Origin: a virus
Virus record (IMG/VR): IMGVR_UViG_3300022200_006590
Span: 1 to 33,040 of that record
Length of the DNA: 33,040 bases
Direction: 5' to 3' (one strand)
Shown here: in pieces, positions 1-8,200 of the stretch
How the letters are laid out: every line of letters begins with the position of its first letter
Position numbering within the stretch: the stretch's first letter is position 1
Translations under genes and position numbers: made by a program
The notes under the pieces: generated by a model
Database searches by the model: none
Told to the model about the DNA's origin: nothing
Seen by the model: only the letters and a program-made list of their open reading frames with translations

Positions 1-86
1 ATTTAATTGATGGTAAATTCAAATCATTAAAAGTTTTAAAAACAGAATTAGAGATAATTCCAAAAAAAGAATATACACCATTTTAA
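1..86 (+). CDS. 3' end of an unknown protein (partial)
   Basis: The reading frame starting at base 3 is open from the window edge to a TAA at 84-86 and encodes 27 residues ending in KKEYTPF. The other two forward frames stop within the first ten bases, so this is the only frame that can carry a gene entering from the left. The next gene starts 12 bases downstream on the same strand, as expected for a tightly packed phage operon. The visible tail is lysine-rich and has no recognisable domain. Function unknown. Confidence 0.55.
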   Translation, partial: LIDGKFKSLKVLKTELEIIPKKEYTPF

Positions 87-98
87 ACCAAAACATAA

Positions 99-362
99 AT
101 GAAAAGAAAAGAATTTACAAAAAAACAAAAAGACTTCATTTCAGAAAATAGACTAAAAATGTCAATCAATCAAATTTCTTTAAATCTAGAAGTTAGCTTT
201 AATTCTGTAAATAAATATATGGAAGAAAAAAATTTAAAAGTTTTTAAAGAAAAGAAGCTTAAAAAAGCAATTGAGCCTAAAAAAGAAACAATAGACCAAC
301 CTAAATGGGTATTTGAAATTTGGGAAATTAGAGTTAATCCAGTAACAATGTTTAAATTTTAA
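99..362 (+). CDS. Small HTH-like protein
   Basis: The product has 87 residues. The N-terminal part (about residues 5-45) looks like a helix-turn-helix: a lysine-rich first helix (TKKQKDFISEN), then MSINQISLNLEVSFNSVNKYM, which has the I-x-x-L-x-V-S-x-x-x-V spacing of a recognition unit. A basic linker follows, then a C-terminal part with several aromatics (WVFEIWEIRV). The fold suggests DNA binding, for example as a small phage regulator. This is inferred from the pattern only; the second half is not recognised. The ATG at 99 lies 12 bases after the previous stop, and a 30-codon gene starts 4 bases after its own stop, consistent with one polycistronic + strand unit. Confidence 0.6.
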   Translation: MKRKEFTKKQKDFISENRLKMSINQISLNLEVSFNSVNKYMEEKNLKVFKEKKLKKAIEPKKETIDQPKWVFEIWEIRVNPVTMFKF

Positions 363-366
363 AATT

Positions 367-459
367 ATGAATAGAAACAAACTAAATAAAATTATAGATG
401 AATTAATAGCATGGATAATTGCTTTTTTTATTTTTTACTGCTTATATAGATGTACTTAG
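367..459 (+). CDS. 30-residue single-pass membrane peptide
   Basis: An ATG at 367, four bases after the preceding stop, opens 30 codons ending in TAG at 457-459. The next gene's ATG follows at 461, so this ORF fills the gap between two genes exactly. The first 15 residues are polar and charged (MNRNKLNKIIDEL); residues 16-27 form a very hydrophobic segment (WIIAFFIFYCLY) followed by Arg and Cys. It would suit a small inner-membrane peptide with its N-terminus in the cytoplasm. Phages make many such peptides, including small lysis or exclusion factors, but nothing here identifies a role. The evidence is spacing and composition, so the call is moderate. Confidence 0.45.
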   Translation: MNRNKLNKIIDELIAWIIAFFIFYCLYRCT

Positions 460-460
460 C

Positions 461-664
461 ATGGAAGATTTAGAATTTGAAATATTTTTATTCCTAGAGT
501 TTGAGCAAAAATCAAACGGTAATAAATGCGGAACACCAATTATAAAAGTTCAGAATGAATTTGGAATTTCTTATAAAGAATGTCGAGAAGTTCTAATGAA
601 ACTGTACAAAGAAAAGCGAATTAAAATTCGTGAAGGAATTAACCATAAACTAATATTTTTATAA
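461..664 (+). CDS. Small winged-helix-like protein
   Basis: I chose the ATG at 461, giving 67 residues beginning MEDLEFEIF, over an upstream in-frame TTG at 419. The TTG start would overlap the membrane-peptide gene by about 40 bases, whereas the ATG follows that gene's stop after one base. The N-terminal third is acidic and aromatic-rich. The rest (about residues 26-67) has a helix-turn-helix then wing pattern: KVQNEFGISYKECREVLMKLYKEKRI followed by a short beta-like KIREG...LIFL. This resembles a minimal winged helix, so DNA binding is possible. The next gene begins one base after its stop. Function is not established. Confidence 0.5.
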   Translation: MEDLEFEIFLFLEFEQKSNGNKCGTPIIKVQNEFGISYKECREVLMKLYKEKRIKIREGINHKLIFL

Positions 665-665
665 A

Positions 666-854
666 ATGCAAAAACCAGAAGTAAAACTAATTGAATTAAT
701 GGCTAAATTTGATAACAACAAAGAGTATGTTATGATTTTAGTAGAAGAATGTATAAGTGCTACACAACACGAAGCTTACATTGGATTCAAAGTTCCACCG
801 ACTCAAACAAAGGAGTTTTGGAAAGAAGTTAAATTGTTAATCGAAAAAACATAA
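666..854 (+). CDS. Small hypothetical protein (62 aa)
   Basis: The gene encodes 62 residues. Its ATG is one base after the previous stop, and its stop is one base before the next ATG, so the packing strongly supports a real gene. The product has a predicted helical start (KLIELMAKFDNNKEYVMILV) and a C-terminal helix (FWKEVKLLIEK). There are no cysteine pairs, signal peptide or catalytic motif. Function unknown. Its neighbours are DNA-binding-like and recombination genes, so a role in phage DNA metabolism is plausible, but this is only guilt by association. Confidence 0.5.
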   Translation: MQKPEVKLIELMAKFDNNKEYVMILVEECISATQHEAYIGFKVPPTQTKEFWKEVKLLIEKT

Positions 855-855
855 T

Positions 856-1305
856 ATGGCAAAGAAGTGTAAAAATCCAAGTTGCGGAAAAGAATTTACT
901 CCAAAGTACAGTACAACTGAAAGACATTGTTCAAGAGAATGTTTCAACAAGGACAAAAAGCCAAATTTGAAACTGAAATCTCCAAATAAAATAAACCAAG
1001 TTAGTAATAAACGAAAAGTCTTGAATGAAGTTTATAAAACTGTTCGTATTGAAGTGTTATCTGAAGCAAAATTCAAGTGTTTTATTGATGGATGCACAAA
1101 TGTTGCTAATACTTTGGAACATTTAATGGGTCGTAGAGGTTTTGCAGATGATTTTGCACGAGAAAATAACATACCTTTGCTAATAGATAAAAGATACCTA
1201 AAAGCTTGTTGTTTAGTTTGTAATGGTCAATTAGAAACAAATTCAGAATTATCTAAAAAATATCAATACCATAAAATATCCGGAAAAAAGAAATCAGATG
1301 ACTGA
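856..1305 (+). CDS. Zinc-finger/HNH-like nuclease, NinG (Rap)-like
   Basis: The 149-residue product begins with a C4 zinc-ribbon pattern: C5-x4-C10 and C25-x3-C29. A basic linker follows (about residues 32-58). The C-terminal part looks HNH-like: C75 and C80, then LEHLMGRRG with H89, then CCLVCNG with C118/C119 and C122, and an Asn near 129. A Zn finger followed by an HNH-like core matches the general layout of NinG/Rap proteins, which act in phage recombination on branched DNA, and of other small phage HNH nucleases. The last 8 bases overlap the RusA-family gene, implying translational coupling to a Holliday-junction resolvase. This supports a role in recombination or in resolving DNA before packaging. 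The exact subfamily is uncertain. Confidence 0.6.
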   Translation: MAKKCKNPSCGKEFTPKYSTTERHCSRECFNKDKKPNLKLKSPNKINQVSNKRKVLNEVYKTVRIEVLSEAKFKCFIDGCTNVANTLEHLMGRRGFADDFARENNIPLLIDKRYLKACCLVCNGQLETNSELSKKYQYHKISGKKKSDD

Positions 1306-1648
1306 AATTAAAGTAAAACCAATGAGTGTTAATTTAGCTTGGATGGGAAAAAGGTTTAAAACACCTGCCTATAAAAAGTATGAGAAAGTTGTTTTATCAA
1401 TGCTTCCTAAGAATATAGAAATTCCAGAACCACCATTTTTACTAACATTGGAGTTTGGTTTTAGTTCAGCAGCATCAGATTGGGATAATCCAATAAAACC
1501 TTTTCAAGATATTTTATCCAAGAAGTATGACTTTAATGACAAGCTAATAAAGAAAGGAATTGTTACTATTGAAAATGTAAAAAAAGGAGAAGAGTATATT
1601 AAATTCAAAATTGAAACAATGAATAATCAAACAAACTTAAATTTTTAA
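1298..1648 (+). CDS. rusA: RusA-family Holliday-junction resolvase
   Basis: The 116-residue product matches RusA in length and motif order. It has an N-terminal strand with VNLAWMGKRFKTPAYKKYE, then an acidic catalytic cluster SDWDNPIKPFQDIL (D61, D63, D71), then FNDKLI with D81. The D-x-D...D...D arrangement, and about 18 residues between D63 and the last Asp, parallel the catalytic aspartates of E. coli RusA (D70, D72, D91). RusA dimers cut four-way junctions with Mg2+; phages use them to debranch replicated DNA before packaging. The ATG lies inside the end of the upstream NinG-like gene (8-base overlap), so the two are probably co-translated and act in the same process. I regard the family call as firm; the exact junction specificity cannot be read from the sequence. 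Confidence 0.88.
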   Translation: MTEIKVKPMSVNLAWMGKRFKTPAYKKYEKVVLSMLPKNIEIPEPPFLLTLEFGFSSAASDWDNPIKPFQDILSKKYDFNDKLIKKGIVTIENVKKGEEYIKFKIETMNNQTNLNF

Positions 1649-1651
1649 AAT

Positions 1652-2167
1652 ATGACTTACAAAAACTACCGAATAGAACCAAGCAAAGTTTCAGGCTACG
1701 AAGCATACAACATGTTAGACTGTGATGAACCAATGATTATTTGTGAAACTGTTGAAGAAATAATACACTTAATTAATGAAAACGAAAACAAAAACAAAGA
1801 ACTTTCAGATGAACAATTAGTAGAGCAAATAATTCTGTATCAAAATAATAGAAATAGAGTTGTTGATATGTTTAATCACCCTGAATTAGTTAATGTGAAG
1901 TTTGAAGTAGTTATAAATGATAGAAGTACAAATGAAAATTATGAAAAAGAATTTAATTTTAAATGTTCTAAATATGAAAAAACACTTCTTTCAGTATATC
2001 ATATTGGATGTGGTGAACTAAAAGCACATTCTTATGAAGAATGTGAAAAAACAACTAAAGAAAGGTTTTATAGAAGTGTGTTGAGAAGGCTTTTGACTCC
2101 TTTTTTTGTGCATAAAATAGTTAGTAAACTAAATGATGAAGGAAACACAAGTGTAAAACAAAATTAA
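1652..2167 (+). CDS. Hypothetical protein (171 aa), last gene of the + cassette
   Basis: The gene starts three bases after the RusA-family stop and is the last gene before the convergent late region. The first 50 residues (YRIEPSKVSGYEAYNMLDCDEP...) look like a small alpha/beta domain. A helix-rich acidic stretch follows (residues 50-75), then a beta-like segment (VKFEVVINDRSTN). The C-terminal third is basic and helical (TTKERFYRSVLRRLLTPFFVHKIVSKL). No enzyme motif, signal peptide or transmembrane segment is clear. I do not recognise the family. Position suggests an accessory protein of the early or middle DNA-metabolism operon. Confidence 0.5.
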   Translation: MTYKNYRIEPSKVSGYEAYNMLDCDEPMIICETVEEIIHLINENENKNKELSDEQLVEQIILYQNNRNRVVDMFNHPELVNVKFEVVINDRSTNENYEKEFNFKCSKYEKTLLSVYHIGCGELKAHSYEECEKTTKERFYRSVLRRLLTPFFVHKIVSKLNDEGNTSVKQN

Positions 2168-2197
2168 TAAACATTAGTTAAACTTTTAAAAATAAAA

Positions 2198-2224
2198 AAA
2201 CCCTATCTCAATCGGATAGGGTTT
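2198..2224. terminator. Bidirectional terminator between convergent operons
   Basis: A 10-bp perfect stem (AAACCCTATC 2198-2207 with GATAGGGTTT 2215-2224) encloses a 7-base loop. A-rich sequence lies on the left and TTTCTATTTT on the right, so the hairpin can end transcripts from either direction. It sits between the stop of the last + strand gene (2167) and the stop of the giant - strand gene (2282), as expected for convergent units. Confidence 0.85.
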
Positions 2225-2281
2225 CTATTTTAAATAAAATACCTCACGTTTTTTAATTGGTGGCTACTCCCAAACTTTATT

Positions 2282-5200
2282 TTATCTTTCTTCAAATTCT
2301 ATAAGTAATTCTCTATACTTATTTGCAGTTTCATCATTAAACGTGAAACTTATATCTTCAAGTTGTTTTCCTGCTTCTTTTCTTTTTTCAGGAGATAGTT
2401 TACTTATATCACCAAACTTATTAAAAATCATTAAAGCTTTTACTTCATTATTATTCTCGTACTTTAAATCTAAATAGAATTGGTCAACATCGCTAAACTT
2501 AATCTTATCTTCCAATCTTTTTACTGCTCTCTCGGCTTTAAATGGTTCTAATTTTAGTTCTTTTTTCAATCTATCTACTAAAACTTTTCGTGATTCAGTT
2601 TTATTAATAAATCCTTTTGCAATATCATCAACTTTTTTATTGAAAATAATATTTTCTGCTTGAATCTCCTCAATTTGTTCTTTAAGTTTTTCCTTCTCTT
2701 CTAAAGTAACATTGTATGGTTTTCCAAAACCAATCGCTCTTTTACCAATGTTTTTTAAAGTGTTCTCTTTTAAAACTTCAAGTCTGTTTTTAGTTTGATC
2801 TTCTGACATTGTTGCATCTAATCCTGCATAAATTATACCTAAATATGGATTTGTTCCTGGTGATGTTACAATACTTTCCACAAAAGATTTTGTTCTTATA
2901 GGAGAAATTTTTAAATCTTGACCTAACTCTTTATAAAAATCATCTACTCTATCAGAAGTATATCCTTCCATATATTTAGGAACATCTTTATTATCAATAT
3001 CCCATGAAAGTTTTTCTTGTCTGTAAAAATCATAACCTGTTGCGTAAGTCATAGCAGCTCTTCCAAATGGGTTTCTAGCCATTAATGATATGCCTACTAA
3101 TGATGGGTCATCCTTAAATGACATAAACTGTATTGGAGAAATATTATCATTTACTGCTGATAAAGACTTTTCTAATAAATTGTCTTTTTCTTTTAAACCA
3201 TATTGTTTTCTGAAATAGTTTTCAGTATGATGTTCTGCTATTTGTGTAAATGGAGTTATTTGTTGTGCTTTTGCAAATTTTAAATATTCTGGGTTTCCAT
3301 CTTCATCTTTTCTACCTGTAAAAATTATGAAAAAGTTTCTTCTATCGTATGGACTAACCATTTCAAGATTTTCTAAGTAAATTTGAGTTGATGTTCTTTC
3401 GTCATCATCATCTTTTCCTAGTCCTGATAAAGCAATCGACATACCCATAGCTCCTGTAACTCCCATAGCAGTTAATTGAAGTATGTTAGATGTTGTTTCT
3501 ATTGGTCTTTCAACGAATGCATCCATTAAAACTCTTGAACCTTGTGTTGCAGCATTTAAGTAAGGCATAACTGATTCCATATCTTTAGTGATGTAACCAC
3601 CTTGATTGAAATCCATTACACTTCTAGCTGAAGCAACTGCTCTGAAATAAATATCTTCTTGTTGTTCTTTTGAAAGAGATTTTATATCAGTTTCATTTAT
3701 TTTCCCAAGTTCGTTTTTAACTGTTCTATCAAATATTGCAATTCTAAAAATAAGTTCAGAATATTGATTAAGTTCATGTAATGTAACCCAATCTAATACT
3801 TTTCCTGCCTTGTCTTTTATATTGGCATCTAATATAGTTTTTACAGTTTTATTTTTAGAGTTTTCAAGTATTTCTCTTGTCAAACTTTTACCTGTTAACA
3901 TTCCTTCAGAACTTAAAAATGACATTCCTCCACCATATTCAAAATACTTTTCAAATGAATCGTTTTTGTTCTTAATTGCTACAAATGATTTTAATAAATC
4001 TTTAATCAATTGACCTGCTGCTAAAAGTTTGAATTTACTATACTCAGGTGATACAATTAAAGTATTTACAAAATCTCTAGGAGTATTTGTTATAAAGAAT
4101 AATGGGTTTCTACCTGTTGCCATTGTTTTAAGAAGTCTTGAACCACTCCATTTAGCTAATTTTTCAATTGCTTTTGGATTGTTTATGAATTTTTTCTCCC
4201 CAAACCATTGCTCGTAAATTTCTTCTTTCATCATTATTTTCTGCTGCACTCCATTAACATAGTAGTAAGCATTTCTATATCCTGGTTTTACAGTATTGTA
4301 CTTATACTTTGGGTTACCTGATTTTGTAACTCCAATAATAGGATTTGGTATAAAAGTTTCTGATAAATTCTTAAATTCTTTTATCTGCTTTATTTCTGCT
4401 TTAGTTTTATTTGGTTTTTGTCTTAATGCTTCTATTTCAGTAGATTTTTTATTAAATTCAGTTGCTAATTTTGTATTTAACTTATTCATAAACATACTTT
4501 TTTGTCGCATACTTACTGCAGTTGCTAAAAGCCATTCAGAATTTAAAACCATTGCTTCAACTGAACCTTGGTCTAGTTTTAATACTTGGTCTCCTGATAA
4601 TCCATAAGTTGATTTCTGCCATGCTTTTGCATTCTCTGAAATTTCTTCGGAACCATTCATTAAGTGATGTAAAAACTTTCTTGGTTGATAATCAACTTCA
4701 AATAATTGGTCTCTAGTTTGCTTACTAATTAAACCATTTTCTTCCATTTCATTTAGAATATTTCTAAATTCATCAAAGTAAAAATCAGCTCTTTCATTAA
4801 GATTATCAAACTCTTCTTTACCCATATCTTGCTCCATTGTCTCTAGTTTTCTTTGAGACATTTCTCCATTAACATATTTAGAGTGTAATAAAGGAGTTAA
4901 TCCTCTTTCTGCCCTATTTTTGTCAATTGCAATTATTCTTCTTAATGAAATAATTTCATCAAGTTTTTGCCTTTGCTCTGTGTTTAATTTAGAGTAAATT
5001 TTTGTTTTAGCTTGTTCAAAAACAATTTCTGCTTTTGCTGAAGCACCTTTTAAAGCAATCATTCTATCTGTTACTAAAGATAAATTACTCTTGTTAAGTA
5101 TCTTCTTAGCAGTTGCTTGTGAATCAAGGAATTTAACCCTTAATCCTTTAAACGATTCTTTTACTCTTTTCCAAGGCTTGTTTGAATCAGAAACAATTTT

Positions 5201-8200
5201 TCTTGATTCTGCAAACATTTCATCAACATAAGTTTTTATCTCTGCATCAGTCATTTTAGCTACATCAGCAGTTTTAAAAATCATTTCTACAATTTGAGTT
5301 TCTTTTTCAGACAATTCTTTTACTCTTGATTGATTAAGTATTGAAATTATATCTGCTAAAGATTTTCCTTGAGCTTTTAAATCTAAAACTTGTTTCTTTT
5401 GTTGTTCATATTTAGCCTTTATTTTAGCTTTGTCATTAAGTTTGTTCTCTGCTTTTGTTTTTACTTTTTCATAGTATTCAATGAATTTATCAAATGCTTT
5501 TAAAGTATCTGTTGCTACTAAAATATCATTTGATTTTCTAATTAAAGCATCTGCTTGTGCAGGTGTAAGAACTCCATCAATAGAATTATTTGCCAAGAAG
5601 TTTTTGATGTCCTCAACGATTTGTTTTGCATTTGATTTATTGTCTTTTATTTTCTGTCTTAAATCAGTAATTACTTTTTTTGATTTTTCGTTTTCTTTAA
5701 TGGTGTTGTCTAAAATGTCCAATAAAGTATTTTCATTAATCATATCTTGCTTAGATTCATCTAAATTCTGATACCAATCTGTTGATTTTATATAGTCAAT
5801 ACCTGCTTTCACTACATCTTCTAATGTAGCAACTCCATTGTTGGCTAATTTCATTGCTTTTATCGCTCCTCTTGCAACAACTCCTGCTATATTAATACCA
5901 AGGTTGTTTCTTCCAAAATCTTCTAACCTCTTATCTAAATCATTTAGTATATCATTTATTTGGTCGGTTCTTCGTTTTTGTTTTTCAACTTGTTTTCCAG
6001 AAACTTCTTCGCTTTCGGATTTTGGTTGGCTTTCTGCAATATTTTTAGGATTTCTAGTTTTTTCATCAGATTTGTTGGTTGTAGTTTCTGTGCCATTTTC
6101 TTGTTTTTTAAATTCATCTAATTCTTTTGATAATTCTATCAGTTGCTCTTGATTATAAGCAAATAAAATGTCTTGACCTGCTATTCTTTCTTGTTTTTCA
6201 ATTTGTTGGTCAATAGCTTGTTCTAAAAATTTTTGGTTTGCAGGTAATCCGGTTACATCTGTAAATGCAGTTTTTAAAGAATCTAAAATTTCATTCTTAT
6301 TTTCGTTTAAAAACTTTTCAGTTCCTCCTGGATTATCTAAAATAAACTTAACAATATCTTCCTCTGTAACTCTTGGTTCATTAGCATTGTAATCACCATA
6401 AAATTCAATCTCTACATATTGTGCTATTTGGTCAATACCTTTTCCTTTACCTTTTTCTTTAGGGGTAAAGTATTGTAGTCCTATTGATTGATTAATGTTG
6501 TTAATATCACTAGCATCAATAAAGCTTTGTCTATTTACTGATTTTGTTCCTAAAACTTTTGCCATTACTAGATGTAAAGGGTGCTTCTTGCCTTCGTTAA
6601 AATCTTGAGTTTCTGCATAAGCAATTTCTCCCGCTATTTCAGCAGGATTTTTTGACCTTTTAGCTACTTCATAAACATATTCTTCTCCATTAACATAAGG
6701 GTCATCAATTACTTTTTCTCCTTCAGTAAAGTTAATTGTTTTAGCAAATTCTTCATAAACTTTGTTTGGAATGTACTTTTCTTTCCTTTTTACTTTTTTA
6801 CCTTTATTATTGATATAAGTAGATTTGTTTTTTTCTTTAACATTTCCATCTTTATCTTTTGCGGTCCAAGTTCCATTTTCAAATGTATAATCGTATTTTC
6901 CAACTGAAATTTTTACTGCTTGAACTTTTCCCTCAGTTGGCTTGGACTCAACGGTTGGTTGAATACCTTCTTGGTTATCAACTGCTCCTTCTTGTTTCCC
7001 TGCTTCTGCCACTTCTCCCAATGGCTCAACTCCAATCCCAACGTTTCCATCAGTAGGAGTATTTTCTGTCGGTGTGCTTTCATTTTTTATTTGATTAGAA
7101 TCTGGAATAACCTCAAGATTTTCTTCTACAACCGCATTTTCATTGACTTCGTTTATTTGATTGTTATTTGATTGTCCTAATACTTCTTGCTCTGTTTCTT
7201 TGATTTCGGTTTGTGATTGTGTACTTTGTTCTTCTTTGGTAACTGCGTTTTCTTGTACATCATCTACTTTTGTTTTAATTTCATTAGTATATAATTCATC
7301 TCCCTTTTTAGCATTTAAGTTTATCTTTGAATTATTGTAAATTTCAATTGCTTTTTTGTTGATTTGCTCTTCAGTAAAGTTTATTTGAGTGTCAGTTAAG
7401 CCTTTTGATTTTGCATTAGCTAAAAGCTCTTTTGCTGCCTTATTTTTGTACTTTAAAGATTCACTATCAGACATTGAATCTAAAACAGTTACGTTATCTG
7501 AAACTAAATCAGCTCTCTTTTTTTCCAATGTAGAAAACTCAGACTCTAAATCTGCTAAAAGTGTTTTCTTAACATCATCACTTAATTTTGGATCATCTTT
7601 AATCTCTTGAGCTTGGATAACTAAAATTTCTTGTTTCTTATCTGTTTGAATTATTCCATCAATTACTTCTGAAGGTAAACTTTCAATTCTTTTGATATTT
7701 TTTTTAACTATATCTACATTGCTTTTTTCAAGAGTTTTTATTCTATCTGAAATAAGTTTTTTTGAAGTATCTGAAATCTCACTATCATTTAATGCTTCTT
7801 GAAGTGAAAAAATCTCGTTTAAATTAGCTCTTACTTGTTTAGAAGATTTATTATCAGAGAATTTATTTACTACAATACCTGCAACTGCAGGCATACTTGA
7901 CATAAAGAACGATAACATACCTGCTGATACTGCTGCATGACCTACATTGTCCATTACCGAAATATCTTTCTTTCCGGACATAATATCAGCAATATTCTGA
8001 ATAACTTGTGTCGCTCCTTCTGAAACAACTTCTGTTCCAACATCATCTCCAACTGCTGCTAATTTTTTCTTAGCAAAAGTTTTAATACCTTCTCTGAAAA
8101 TAGTTCTTTCACCACCAATAGTCATGTTTTTAAGTGAACGTGAAAAAATATTCTTAGTTGGTAAAGCTCCTAATAATGCTTCAGCACTACCAAATGCAAA

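Noticed and set aside
419-664. 81-residue protein starting at TTG 419
   Set aside because: It would overlap the 30-residue membrane ORF; the ATG at 461 fits the gene spacing better.
2231-2281. Possible attachment site or small RNA in the gap after the terminator
   Set aside because: There is no repeat partner, no stable hairpin and no integrase nearby.
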